From Chryseobacterium piperi (lineage in GTDB: Bacteria > Bacteroidota > Bacteroidia > Flavobacteriales > Weeksellaceae), in assembly GCF_002285635.2 (NCBI RefSeq), contig NZ_CP023049.2:3286001-3350000 (forward strand): 64,000 nt of DNA, read 5' to 3'. The notes under the pieces were generated by a model. The model saw only the letters and a list, made by a program, of their open reading frames with translations, was not told the origin of the DNA and did not search any database. Both the position numbers and the translations under genes were made by a program. Shown here in pieces: positions 49,600 through 62,755 of the stretch. The first letter of the stretch is position 1, and every line of letters begins with the position of its first letter.

Positions 49600-52503
49600 T
49601 TAAAATTGAACATTTACACCAAAAGCAACGGTCTTGGTCTGCGGATAGGTAGCTCTGCTGCTTGCCATTTCAGGATCAAAGTCTTTCATTCTTTTGTCTC
49701 CCCTGATTGTAAATAAATTATTGGCGGTCAAATAAATTCTGAACCGGTTCAAACCTATACTTTTTGACATTTCGTTTGGCAAAGAATAGCCCAGGGTTAG
49801 AGCTTTTACACGAATATAATCGGCATTGAACAACCAGAAGCTCGATATGGTTCTACTGGCATCATTCTGTTGATTGTCTGCTGTTTCCAGGATCCTCGGG
49901 TATACTGCATTAGGATCAGGGTTGTCTGGAGTCCACCTGCCTAATGTATATTCTTTTGCTCCCGCTCCGTTAAAAAATGCCTGTGAGGCTTCATTGCTCA
50001 GATAGACCTTAACATTGGAAACCCCCTGTATGACAAAATTAAAGTCAAAATTCTTATAGCTAAACCCTCCATTAAGTCCAAAAGTCAGGTAAGGGACATC
50101 GTTTCCTATTACAATCCTGTCGTTCTCATCAATTTTTCCATCTCCGTTCTGGTCTTTGATCTTAATGTCCCCTGGCCTAGTATTGGCACTAAGCCTAGGA
50201 TAATTATTGATAACATCTTGTTGCGAATACAGGCCTATGGCTTCAAATCCGTAAAAAGAGCCTACCGCATCTCCCTGCCTTAATATAAACGGAGAGGTTA
50301 TAATCGGGTTGCTCAGATTAGTGACCTTATTCCAGATTTTGCTGAAATTGGCGTTGATGTAATACTGGAACTGTTTGCCATTATTCTGATATCCTAGGTT
50401 AATTTCTACCCCTTTGTTCTGTACCCGGGCCGTATTCACCGAAGGATATTCTGCTGAACCTGATGGTCGTATCCCAAATTCATAAGGAACAGGTATTGCA
50501 TTTAATATGTCTTTGGTCAGTCTGTCGAATAAGTCGAGCTGAAATGTCAGTTTCCGGTTAAATAAAGTTCCGTCCAGACCAATATTTTTAGTCAGTGTTG
50601 TTTCCCATTTCAGGTTGGGGTTAGGTATTTTCGAAGGCCATATTCCGGGGACTATGCTTCCGTCCAGTACGGCTGCATTTCCTTGTCTGTAAAGGCTAAG
50701 GTAATCCCAATACCCTACATTATAAACGTTCCCTGATTCTCCGACAGAGGCGCGCAGCTTAAGATCATTAACAAATGTTACATTTGACATAAATTTTTCT
50801 TTATCGATTCGCCATGAGGCCATTACTGTAGGAAAATAGCCCCACCTGTTATTGGCGGAAAACCGGGAGGTTGCATCTGCCCTGAAGATCGCTTCCAGAT
50901 AATACTTATCCTTATAGCTATAATTTAGTCTTGAAAATGCAGACTGGAATGCATCAGACTCTGGAAGTCCACCCAGGAAAACATTTTCACCGTTCATGGT
51001 GACCACTTCACCATTCAAATCCCTGCCTCCAAATGCTTCCATTCCATTGAGTGGCAAATCCCGTCGCAGAGCCCGGATTTCCCTGTTTCTATTGTCCTCA
51101 TAAGAGGCTCCCGCCATCACTTTAAAATAATGGTCTTTAAAGGTGTTTTCATAGGTTGCATAAACCTGACCCATAAACAGCCCGTTCTTGTACCACCTTT
51201 CCTGATAGCTATTCGGGGTAACCATTGTGCCGCTGATAGGAGCACCTGTGAAAAAATTGATTAAAGCAGGGATCTCATTTCTGAACTCCGTTATGATCCT
51301 ATCCCGGTTTTTATAGGAGATCTGACCGTCAATACTAAGTCCCTTCATCGGTTTCAGGGTAGCCGTTATGGCACCTATAAAGGTATTGGTCTCATCCCGG
51401 TAGTTTCCACTTTCCCTCAAAGTTCTTAACGGATTACTTCCTCCAAGGGTAGCATCCAGTTGACCACCGTTTACGGTACCCCAGTTTCCGTTGGACTGTA
51501 CGGGTACCATGGTAGGCACCATCCTTGCTAAAGCAACATTTGGGCTTATATTGGCAGCGTCACTTTTTATCTCCTCTCTCACGAATGAAAAATTAGATCC
51601 AAAAGTCAGTTTATCACTTACCGTAGATGTGGTATTTGCTCTGACCGTATACCTGTCAAGACCTTTATCGGGCTGCAATGATTCCTGGCCAAAGTATCCC
51701 AGGCTAAGGTAATATCTGGTTTTCCCACCACCGTTGACGTTTAAAGTGTGCTCCATCATGGGAGCAGCCTGCCTGTAATACAATTTATACCAATCTGTAT
51801 TCGGAAACAGATCAGGGTATTTTCCGGACCTGGCCATATCGATTTCGCTATCTGTAAAGCGTTTCGCCTTTCCGGCATTGGTAAGGGCTTCATTTCTAAG
51901 CATCATGTAATCTACAGAGCCAAGCATTTTTGGGAGGTAGTTTGCTATCTGGTAGCCACTCATCCCGTCATAGCTAATTTTCATTTTTCCTCCGGAGCCT
52001 TTTTTGGTGGTAACCAATACTACTCCGTAGGCTGCCCTGGATCCATAGATGGCTGCAGAAGCATCTTTTAATACCGTGAGATTTTCAACATCATTGGAAT
52101 TAAGCATGGCAAAATCAGTACTGCTTACAATGACCCCGTCTACAACAAATAATGGTGAAGAAGATCCTAAATTTCCACGGCCTCTGATATTAAGAGTCCC
52201 CCTATCTCCGCCAACATCGCCGGGTCTTTGCGTAATATTAACCCCGGGCAATGCTCCCTGAAGAGCTGATATTAAACTTGGAACGGGCCTATCCTGTAAC
52301 AGCTTGGTATCTACATTAGCAGTAGCGCCACTTACTGTATTTTTCTTTTGGGTACCGTATCCAACCAGAACCACTTCTTCAATCGTTTTCTCTTTGCTTA
52401 TGGTATCTTTTTTTACGGGTATTGTCGTTTGTGCACTTACAAAAGTTCCCATTAAGAAAAAGCAGACTCCATAGCGTTTCGGAATTTTAATTTCATAGTT
52501 CAT
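49600..52503 (-). CDS. SusC/RagA-family TonB-linked outer-membrane transporter
   Basis: The 967-residue barrel has a signal peptide (VCFFLMGTFVSAQ) and the SusC plug signature (TIEEVVLVGYGTQKKNTVSG; GALPGVNITQRPGDVGG; LNIRGRGNLGSSSPLFVVDG), with the barrel ending in KTVAFGVNVQF. It lacks the N-terminal carboxypeptidase-like domain often found in the family. It imports oligosaccharides together with SusD and is divergently transcribed from the beta-galactosidase gene. Confidence 0.94.
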   Translation of the reverse strand: MNYEIKIPKRYGVCFFLMGTFVSAQTTIPVKKDTISKEKTIEEVVLVGYGTQKKNTVSGATANVDTKLLQDRPVPSLISALQGALPGVNITQRPGDVGGDRGTLNIRGRGNLGSSSPLFVVDGVIVSSTDFAMLNSNDVENLTVLKDASAAIYGSRAAYGVVLVTTKKGSGGKMKISYDGMSGYQIANYLPKMLGSVDYMMLRNEALTNAGKAKRFTDSEIDMARSGKYPDLFPNTDWYKLYYRQAAPMMEHTLNVNGGGKTRYYLSLGYFGQESLQPDKGLDRYTVRANTTSTVSDKLTFGSNFSFVREEIKSDAANISPNVALARMVPTMVPVQSNGNWGTVNGGQLDATLGGSNPLRTLRESGNYRDETNTFIGAITATLKPMKGLSIDGQISYKNRDRIITEFRNEIPALINFFTGAPISGTMVTPNSYQERWYKNGLFMGQVYATYENTFKDHYFKVMAGASYEDNRNREIRALRRDLPLNGMEAFGGRDLNGEVVTMNGENVFLGGLPESDAFQSAFSRLNYSYKDKYYLEAIFRADATSRFSANNRWGYFPTVMASWRIDKEKFMSNVTFVNDLKLRASVGESGNVYNVGYWDYLSLYRQGNAAVLDGSIVPGIWPSKIPNPNLKWETTLTKNIGLDGTLFNRKLTFQLDLFDRLTKDILNAIPVPYEFGIRPSGSAEYPSVNTARVQNKGVEINLGYQNNGKQFQYYINANFSKIWNKVTNLSNPIITSPFILRQGDAVGSFYGFEAIGLYSQQDVINNYPRLSANTRPGDIKIKDQNGDGKIDENDRIVIGNDVPYLTFGLNGGFSYKNFDFNFVIQGVSNVKVYLSNEASQAFFNGAGAKEYTLGRWTPDNPDPNAVYPRILETADNQQNDASRTISSFWLFNADYIRVKALTLGYSLPNEMSKSIGLNRFRIYLTANNLFTIRGDKRMKDFDPEMASSRATYPQTKTVAFGVNVQF

Positions 52504-56369
<3,866 letters not shown>

Positions 56370-56375
56370 AGAATA

Positions 56376-57893
56376 TTAAGCTTTATTCAGCTCTAGTAGC
56401 GGATCTATGTATTCCCGGTCATTGCTAAGCCTTGGTACCTTATTCTGTCCCCCGAGTTTCCCTTTAGACTCCAGCCAGCAGTAAAATAAATTAGGTCTGG
56501 CAATATGCACGATAGGTCTTTTTAAAGTAATATTGTTATATCTTTTAGCTTCGTAATCTGAATTAACTGCTTTTAAGCATTCATCGAAAGCTTTGGTAAA
56601 ACTTTCCAAGTCATCAGGGTTTTTACTGAATTCAAATATCCACTCGTGGGCACCGCTTTCATTTTCTTTCATGAAAACAGGGGCTCCCGTAAAGTCTGTA
56701 ATGGCTGCTCCTGTTGCTTCACAGGCTTTTGTAAGAGCACATTCTACGTTGGTAATCATTAATTCTTCTCCAAAGGCATTAATATAATGTTTGGTTCTTC
56801 CTGATATTTTTACTCTGAACGGATTGATAGAAGTGAACACTACAGTATCCCCGATTAAATATCTCCATAATCCACCGTTTGTAGTGATAATCATAGCATA
56901 GTTTTTCCCCACTTCAACATGTTCCAGGCTGACAACATTGGGATTTGAGAAATGAAACTGCTCCATCGGAATAAATTCATAAAAAATACCATAATCCAGC
57001 ATTAAGAGCATTTCATCACTATTGGATCTGTCCTGTATCCCGAAGAAGCCTTCCGAAGCATTGTATATTTCGTAGTAATTGATGTTTTTTCCGATGATCT
57101 GGCCGTATTGCTCCCGGTAGGGCTTGAAACTAATTCCACCGTGAAAAAAGACCTCTAAATTAGGCCATAATTCTGAAATATTTTTAACATCTGCTTCTTG
57201 GAGTATTCTTTGAAGCAAAACCATCATCCAGCTTGGCACACCCAGTAAGCTTCCTACGTCTTCATTCTTAACTTCAGAGATAATGGCTCTCAGCTTACTT
57301 TCCCATTCTGACATTAGGGAAACCTTTTTACTTGGGGTTGTGGTAATTTCAACCCAGAAAGGAAGGTTATCGATGAGAATAGCTGATAAGTCTCCGAATT
57401 TTGTGTTGAAATCAGCATAGAGCTCCGAGCTTCCCCCTAATCGTAAATTTTTATTGGTAAAAAGTTGATTTTCAGGGTGATTATTGGCATAAATAGACAC
57501 CATGTCTTTTCCCGCTTTCATATGACAGTACTCCAGACTTTCAGCAGAAATAGGGATGAATTTGCTTTTAGCATTAGTGGTGCCTGATGATTTGGCGAAG
57601 TGTTTAATATAGCCTGGCCAGCTTACATCTTTGTAGCCTTGTCTTGCTCTTTCAATATAAGGTTCGAAATCTTCATACGTAACTACCGGAACTTTATTTT
57701 TAAAGTCCTGATAACTGGAAATAGAATTAAAACCATACTTTTTGCCGTACTCAGTATCTTCAGCATGAAACAGTTGAGAAAATAAGATACCTTTCTGGGT
57801 CTCAATAGGATGGTTCATGAAATTTTGGATCTGATCTATCCTTTGACGGATAAACCAGTTCACTACAGTATTGAAGAGTGCTTTCGTTGCCAT
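56376..57893 (-). CDS. GH3-family acyl-acid-amido synthetase-like protein
   Basis: The 505-residue protein is a member of the GH3 auxin-responsive-promoter family of adenylating enzymes. It contains the ATP-binding motif KSSGTTNAKSKFIPIS (residues ~100), YNASEGFFGIQDRS, and the hinge GDTVVFTSINPFRVKISGRT followed by FGEELMITNVE. Plant members join amino acids to hormone acids. Bacterial ones are common in Bacteroidota and have no established substrate. It is cytoplasmic and stands alone. Confidence 0.88.
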   Translation of the reverse strand: MATKALFNTVVNWFIRQRIDQIQNFMNHPIETQKGILFSQLFHAEDTEYGKKYGFNSISSYQDFKNKVPVVTYEDFEPYIERARQGYKDVSWPGYIKHFAKSSGTTNAKSKFIPISAESLEYCHMKAGKDMVSIYANNHPENQLFTNKNLRLGGSSELYADFNTKFGDLSAILIDNLPFWVEITTTPSKKVSLMSEWESKLRAIISEVKNEDVGSLLGVPSWMMVLLQRILQEADVKNISELWPNLEVFFHGGISFKPYREQYGQIIGKNINYYEIYNASEGFFGIQDRSNSDEMLLMLDYGIFYEFIPMEQFHFSNPNVVSLEHVEVGKNYAMIITTNGGLWRYLIGDTVVFTSINPFRVKISGRTKHYINAFGEELMITNVECALTKACEATGAAITDFTGAPVFMKENESGAHEWIFEFSKNPDDLESFTKAFDECLKAVNSDYEAKRYNNITLKRPIVHIARPNLFYCWLESKGKLGGQNKVPRLSNDREYIDPLLELNKA

Positions 57894-57943
57894 TTCAACA
57901 AATATAATGATATTTGAATTTTCAGAGAATTTTTTATGCCCTA

Positions 57944-57976
57944 AAATAAAAAACCGTTACAATTATTGTAACGGTT
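57944..57976 (-). terminator. Terminator of the bacilliredoxin gene
   Basis: AACCGTTACAAT / ATTGTAACGGTT stem with a T-rich tail on the minus strand, 22 bases after the stop codon. Confidence 0.8.
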
Positions 57977-57997
57977 GAATGTTTGAATTTATTGTTT

Positions 57998-58408
57998 TTA
58001 GCAATACTCGTCGTAAGCAGCTTGAAGGTTTGCAGCAATTGCTCCTGCAGGATTTCCTTCAATGTGATGTCTTTCCAGCATATGAACCAATTCTCCGTCT
58101 TTAAAAAGAGCTACACAAGGTGAGCTTGGAGGGAATGGTGCTAAGTGCTTTCTTGCTTCTGAAACGGCTTCTGTGTCAAAACCAGCGAAAACTGTTGTTA
58201 AATGATCAGGTTTTTTATCTCCCGTTAATGAGTAAACAACTCCTGGGCGTGCTGCTCCTGCTGCACATCCACATACTGAATTGATTACAAGAAGTGTAGT
58301 TCCTGATTGCTTTAATGCTTCTTCTACCTGAGCTGGTGTTGTCAAGTCTGTGAAACCTTTATCTGTAAGTTCAGCCTTCATAGGCATTACTAAATCTGTT
58401 GGATACAT
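57998..58408 (-). CDS. Bacilliredoxin (BrxA/BrxB, YphP/YqiW family)
   Basis: The 136-residue thioredoxin-fold protein has the CGC active site (NSVCGCAAGAARPGV, Cys46 and Cys48) and family motifs FTDLTTPAQVEEAL, FPPSSPCVALFKDGELVHML and RHHIEG. Members remove bacillithiol from oxidised protein thiols. Bacteroidota may use another low-molecular-weight thiol, so the partner is not certain. A promoter box is present upstream. Confidence 0.93.
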   Translation of the reverse strand: MYPTDLVMPMKAELTDKGFTDLTTPAQVEEALKQSGTTLLVINSVCGCAAGAARPGVVYSLTGDKKPDHLTTVFAGFDTEAVSEARKHLAPFPPSSPCVALFKDGELVHMLERHHIEGNPAGAIAANLQAAYDEYC

Positions 58409-58430
58409 TTTTTGTTTTTTTAAATCTCTA

Positions 58431-58438
58431 CAAAGGTA
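58431..58438 (-). promoter_or_regulatory. Promoter box of the bacilliredoxin gene
   Basis: On the minus strand TACCTTTG matches TAnnTTTG and gives a short leader of about 17 bases. Confidence 0.55.
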
Positions 58439-58707
58439 AAAAATTATTTAGGTTTGATCAATTTATAAAAACTATTGATCTATTAGGGAAACTGGATGAT
58501 GATCAATAACGCGGAGTGAAAATACTATAATAATATTAATAAAAAAGTGAATAAATATTATGTATAATGGAAATTAATTGCTAAATTTGAAATGATTCTA
58601 AAAACAACCAACCATGAAAAAGCATTTTTTACGTCTTTCCCTCGACTTATAAAATGCATTCAACACCGTCTGTCATTTACAGACATTTTTAAGCATTTAT
58701 TAAATAA
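58439..58707. other. Gene-poor gap between the bacilliredoxin gene and the YqeY terminator
   Basis: No credible gene. A 12-codon frame at 58616-58654 (MKKHFLRLSLDL) has a signal-peptide-like start but stops at once; it may be the relic of a small exported peptide. Confidence 0.5.
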
Positions 58708-58739
58708 AATGAAGCCCGAAAGTAATTTCGGGCTTCATT
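58708..58739. terminator. Strong terminator after the GatB/YqeY gene
   Basis: AATGAAGCCCGAAA and TTTCGGGCTTCATT form a 14-bp perfect stem with a 4-base loop; it can act on both strands. Confidence 0.85.
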
Positions 58740-58818
58740 AATCAAATCGATATGCAAAGGTTGAATATCCTTATTTAAAATTGCTGACAGATGATAGAAG
58801 GGCACTGTCAGCCGATCA

Positions 58819-59265
58819 TTATGAAAGGAGTTTTTTAGCCATTTCGGAAATACTTTTTCCGTCAGATTTTCCGGCTAATGTTTTTGAGGCAACTCCCATT
58901 ACCTTTCCTAAATCTTTCATTGATTCAGCTCCTGTCTGCGAAATAATAGCTTTCATTTCGGTTTCCAGCTCTTCTGAAGTAAGCTGTTGAGGTAAGAATT
59001 TCTCAATGACTTTCATCTGAGCATCTTCTACTTCAGCTAAGTCTGTTCTTCCCTGCGCAGTAAACTGTTCGTAAGAATCCTTACGCTGTTTAATCATTCT
59101 TTGCAAAATTGCAATTTCCTGCTCCGCTGAAACTTCTGCTCCTTTTGCTTCTGTTTTTAAAAGCTGGATTTGAGATTTTACGGCACGAAGAGAATCCAAA
59201 GCAACTTTATCTTTTGCTCTCATTGCCGTTTTTATCCCTTCAGTAATTATATTTTCTAAACTCAT
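58819..59265 (-). CDS. GatB/YqeY domain protein
   Basis: The 148-residue protein is a stand-alone YqeY: LENIITEGIKTAMRAKDKVA, DSLRAVKSQIQLLKTEAKG, MIKQRKDSYEQFTAQGR, and LGKVMGVASKTLAGKSDGK at the end. The domain resembles the tRNA-binding tail of GatB. Its role is not established. It lies 95 bases after ftsZ on the same strand, as is usual in Flavobacteriia. Confidence 0.9.
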   Translation of the reverse strand: MSLENIITEGIKTAMRAKDKVALDSLRAVKSQIQLLKTEAKGAEVSAEQEIAILQRMIKQRKDSYEQFTAQGRTDLAEVEDAQMKVIEKFLPQQLTSEELETEMKAIISQTGAESMKDLGKVMGVASKTLAGKSDGKSISEMAKKLLS

Positions 59266-59286
59266 GTTTTCAAATTTAACAATGTA

Positions 59287-59336
59287 TCAATGTAACAGTT
59301 TACCAAGAATTGATCAAAGGAAGATTGTTACATTGG
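59287..59336. repeat. Inverted repeat between ftsZ and the YqeY gene
   Basis: TCAATGTAACA and TGTTACATTGG are inverted copies around a 29-base spacer, and ACATTTCTACATTGTTA follows. Similar CATTG/CAATG words recur at 63720-63790 between ftsQ and murC. This may be a small family of intergenic repeats. Confidence 0.4.
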
Positions 59337-59360
59337 TACATTTCTACATTGTTATATTAC

Positions 59361-61271
59361 TTAGTCTACGTCTTTATTTAAGAATCTGTTTTCTCTAACC
59401 TGCATAGAACCGTTATTGTCAGATAAATATGTGTTTATATTCTGATCTGAAGCATTAGTTCCGTCGATCGAGATATTTTTTCTCTTGAATGCAGGAACAG
59501 ATTCAAATTCATTCGTATTATCAAAACTTTGATAACGGGAATTAAATTCTTTTAATTTATTTCTTCTCTCGATTACTCTGTCCTGATCCATAGTCTTATT
59601 CACGAAAGTGAATTCACTCTCTGATGTTTGCGGAGTTTCAGGTTCAGTTTTATTTTCTACTACAGGCTTGTTTTCTACAGCAGGAACCTCTTTTATGGGT
59701 TGAAAATTCTGAACAGGTTCTTCGGCTATTTGACTAATTGCATCCACAGAAGTACTAAACTCAGCTTTTGGCTGTCCGTAATCTGTTTTTGGCTCATTGA
59801 GAGGCTCATTAACAAAGAAGCTGAATTCAACAGGTTTTTCTTCCGAAAAAGAATGACTTGGAGAACTTGTCTTAGGTTCCTCTCTTCTTTCTTCCGTTTC
59901 AAATGAGAACGACTGAATCTCAAGATCGTTAGGATCGGTATCCTCATCATAAGAAAATAAATTGTAGGCATCCTGCTCTTCATCTTCTTCGTTTCTCCAA
60001 CTCTGAACCGGATTGTCTAATGTATCTTCCTCTCTGTCAGAGAACTTTATTTCTGTTTTAACGTCTTCGTCTTCAATGGTCATTTTTTTTTCGGTTGACG
60101 TTACCTTGAACTGAGTAGTATCCTGGTCTTCATCATCCAATCTGAACAGGTTTTTCCCTCCGAAATCATATCCTTGTTCAGGAGCAGTTTCTCTTTCTTC
60201 TCTTGTTTTAAAAGGAGAAGCTTTCGGAGACTCTAACTTATCATTTAAACCGATTCTTATTTTCTCTGTAGGACCTGCGAATTTTTTATTATCATTTGAA
60301 AAACCAGTAGCAATAACCAGAACGCTTACTGCATCTCCTAATTCTTCATCAGCTCCCACCCCAAAAATAATATCTGCAGTGTTTCCTGCTTCTTTCTGAA
60401 TATGATCCATAATGATACCGATTTCATCCATCGTCACTTCTTCAGCACCACTTCTGATCAACAATAGTACATTTTTAGCACCTGTAATTTTATTGTCATT
60501 CAATAACGGAGAATCGAGAGCTTTTCTTACTGCCTCTTCGGCCTTATTTTCACCGGAAGCAGTACCAGTAGACATTAACGCCGTACCAGAGTTTTGAAGT
60601 ACGGATTTTGCATCTCTAAAGTCAATGTTTACATCAAAATAACCAGTAATAACTTCTGCCATTCCTTTTGCAGCATTGGTTAATACTTCATCGGCCTTTG
60701 AAAACCCTTGTTTGAACCCAAGGTTTCCGAACTGCTGTCTTAGTTTATCATTATTGATTACAATTAATGAGTCTACATTATTTCTTAATTTATCAAGTCC
60801 GTTTTCGGCTTGTTCAAGTCTTCTTTTACCTTCGAAGCTGAAAGGAACAGTAACGATACCTACCGTTAAGATTCCCATATCTTTAGCTACTTTAGCAATA
60901 ACAGGAGCGGCACCCGTTCCGGTTCCACCTCCCATTCCGGCAGTAATGAAAACCATCTTTGTGTTTTGTCCCATCGCAGCCTTGATTTCTTCAATACTTT
61001 CGATTGCGGATTTTTCTCCAACTTCAGGATCAGCGCCGGCTCCAAGTCCTTCGGTAATCGTAGTACCTAACTGAACTTTATTTGAAACAGGGTTATTATC
61101 TAAAGTTTGAGCATCTGTATTACAGATCACGAAATCAACTCCGTGAATCCCTTTCTCGTACATGTGTTTCAGGGCATTGTTTCCACCACCACCAACACCA
61201 ATTACTTTTATGATTGATGAATTTCCTTTTGGTAAATCAAATGAAAATCCTTGTGTGCCTATATTTTCCAT
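59361..61271 (-). CDS. ftsZ: Cell division protein FtsZ
   Basis: The 636-residue tubulin homologue has the GTP-binding motifs VIGVGGGGNNALKHM and GMGGGTGTGAAPVIA, and the T7-loop region NVDIDFRDAKS-like text (NVNIDFRDAKSVL). After the ~330-residue core comes an unusually long acidic, disordered tail of nearly 300 residues, typical of Flavobacteriia, ending in a basic segment (PAFKRKNISIDG; RENRFLNKDVD). It polymerises into the division ring. It is third in the murC-ftsQ-ftsA-ftsZ order of the dcw cluster. Confidence 0.97.
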   Translation of the reverse strand: MENIGTQGFSFDLPKGNSSIIKVIGVGGGGNNALKHMYEKGIHGVDFVICNTDAQTLDNNPVSNKVQLGTTITEGLGAGADPEVGEKSAIESIEEIKAAMGQNTKMVFITAGMGGGTGTGAAPVIAKVAKDMGILTVGIVTVPFSFEGKRRLEQAENGLDKLRNNVDSLIVINNDKLRQQFGNLGFKQGFSKADEVLTNAAKGMAEVITGYFDVNIDFRDAKSVLQNSGTALMSTGTASGENKAEEAVRKALDSPLLNDNKITGAKNVLLLIRSGAEEVTMDEIGIIMDHIQKEAGNTADIIFGVGADEELGDAVSVLVIATGFSNDNKKFAGPTEKIRIGLNDKLESPKASPFKTREERETAPEQGYDFGGKNLFRLDDEDQDTTQFKVTSTEKKMTIEDEDVKTEIKFSDREEDTLDNPVQSWRNEEDEEQDAYNLFSYDEDTDPNDLEIQSFSFETEERREEPKTSSPSHSFSEEKPVEFSFFVNEPLNEPKTDYGQPKAEFSTSVDAISQIAEEPVQNFQPIKEVPAVENKPVVENKTEPETPQTSESEFTFVNKTMDQDRVIERRNKLKEFNSRYQSFDNTNEFESVPAFKRKNISIDGTNASDQNINTYLSDNNGSMQVRENRFLNKDVD

Positions 61272-61348
61272 AATTATAATTTTAAAAATTGACTATGATA
61301 ATTGATAAGGGAATAATCATTTATCGCTTATCATTCATCATTTATAAT

Positions 61349-62734
61349 TTATTCTACTTCTTCAAAGAATTTTTTTACTTTTTCCATAAGCGACTGTCCG
61401 AATGTCAATCTTGCCGCTTTTTTATGTTCCTGCTGTTCTTTTACAACTTCCTGTTCCTGAACCTGTGTAACCTGCTGTGCAGTTGTTGTCGTTTCAGAAG
61501 TATTGGCTGTAATTTCCTGTTGGCTTTTTTCCTGAACCGCTTCTTCCTCTTCCAGGATTACTTGTTTTTTATCACGGATTTTTAAACTTTCCATGAGTAA
61601 TCCAATAGAAGTTGCAAATTCAGGGCCTTTCAGGTATTGGTTTTTGTCATTGGCGATATATTCGTTGGCAAAACCAATTCTGCTGTCAAAACCTGTGGTA
61701 TAGTTGGCTAGTTGACGCAGGTGCTTCAGGTTGGATCCCCCACCTGTAAGAACAATTCCTGCAATTAGCTTTTTCTTTTGTTCAAAAGCTCCGTAAGCCT
61801 TCAGTTCCGTATTCACCATTTCCAGGATTTCCTCTACTCTGGCGTTGATGATCTGGGCTAAGGTCTTTAAAGAAATTTCTTTATCCGGTCTTCCATGAAG
61901 CCCCGGAATGGTAACGAAAGTACTGTCTTTTTCCAACTCCGGTACTGCAGATCCGAATTTTACTTTCAGTTGTTCTGCATGTTTTTCGATAATTGAACAG
62001 CCTTCTTTAATATCCTCGGTAATGATTCCACCACCATAAGGGATTACACAGGTATGACGGATGATATTGTCTTTAAAAATAGCAATATCTGTGGTTCCGC
62101 CACCAATATCTACGATAGCTACACCAGCTTCTTTTTCTTCTTTGGTAAGAACAGCTTCAGAAGAAGCTAAAGGCTCTAAAGTAAGCGCTTCCATTTCAAG
62201 TCCGGCCTCTCTTACACATCTTGCGATGTTTCTGATACTGCCCATTTGTCCAACGACAACATGAAAATTAGCCTCAAGGCGTTTTCCATGCATTCCTACC
62301 GGTTCCTGAATTTCACCTTCGGAATCCACCTTATATTCCTGAGGAAGAACATGAATAATTTCTTCTCCAGGCAGCATAACCAGCTTTTTCACCTGATCTT
62401 TCAGTGCTTCGATGTCGTCATCCGTAATAAACTTGTCCGGATGCTCACGCATAATATAATCGGAGTGTTGCAATGAACGAATGTGTTTTCCTGCAATACC
62501 AACCGTAACTTTGTGGATAGGAACTCCTGCACTTGATTGTGCTTCGGATACAGCCGCCTTGATTGAATTAATGGTCTGCGAAATATTATTCACAATACCC
62601 TTATGAACTCCAAGACTTTTGGCCTTTCCTACACCGAGAACTTCTATTTTCCCGTGTGCATTCCTCCTTCCGACAATCGCGACTATCTTTGTTGTCCCGA
62701 TGTCCAGACCTACTGAATACTCTTGATTTTCCAT
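61349..62734 (-). CDS. ftsA: Cell division protein FtsA
   Basis: The 461-residue actin-like ATPase has SVGLDIGTTKIVAIVGRRNA at the start, the phosphate-2 motif VAIVDIGGGTTDIAIFKDN, the adenosine motif GIVLTGGGSNLKHL and, at the very end, an amphipathic helix (SLMEKVKKFFEEVE) that binds the membrane. It anchors FtsZ to the inner membrane. A Gln/Glu/Thr-rich linker of about 60 residues precedes the helix. Confidence 0.97.
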   Translation of the reverse strand: MENQEYSVGLDIGTTKIVAIVGRRNAHGKIEVLGVGKAKSLGVHKGIVNNISQTINSIKAAVSEAQSSAGVPIHKVTVGIAGKHIRSLQHSDYIMREHPDKFITDDDIEALKDQVKKLVMLPGEEIIHVLPQEYKVDSEGEIQEPVGMHGKRLEANFHVVVGQMGSIRNIARCVREAGLEMEALTLEPLASSEAVLTKEEKEAGVAIVDIGGGTTDIAIFKDNIIRHTCVIPYGGGIITEDIKEGCSIIEKHAEQLKVKFGSAVPELEKDSTFVTIPGLHGRPDKEISLKTLAQIINARVEEILEMVNTELKAYGAFEQKKKLIAGIVLTGGGSNLKHLRQLANYTTGFDSRIGFANEYIANDKNQYLKGPEFATSIGLLMESLKIRDKKQVILEEEEAVQEKSQQEITANTSETTTTAQQVTQVQEQEVVKEQQEHKKAARLTFGQSLMEKVKKFFEEVE

Positions 62735-62755
62735 TTGTTTATATCGATTTGATTT

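Noticed and set aside
58616..58654. Twelve-codon frame MKKHFLRLSLDL as a small peptide gene.
   Set aside because: Too short to support; it looks like a truncated leader. Mentioned only in the gap entry.
61289..61585. Plus-strand frame over the end of ftsA.
   Set aside because: Phe/Leu-rich shadow of the Gln/Glu/Lys-rich FtsA tail.
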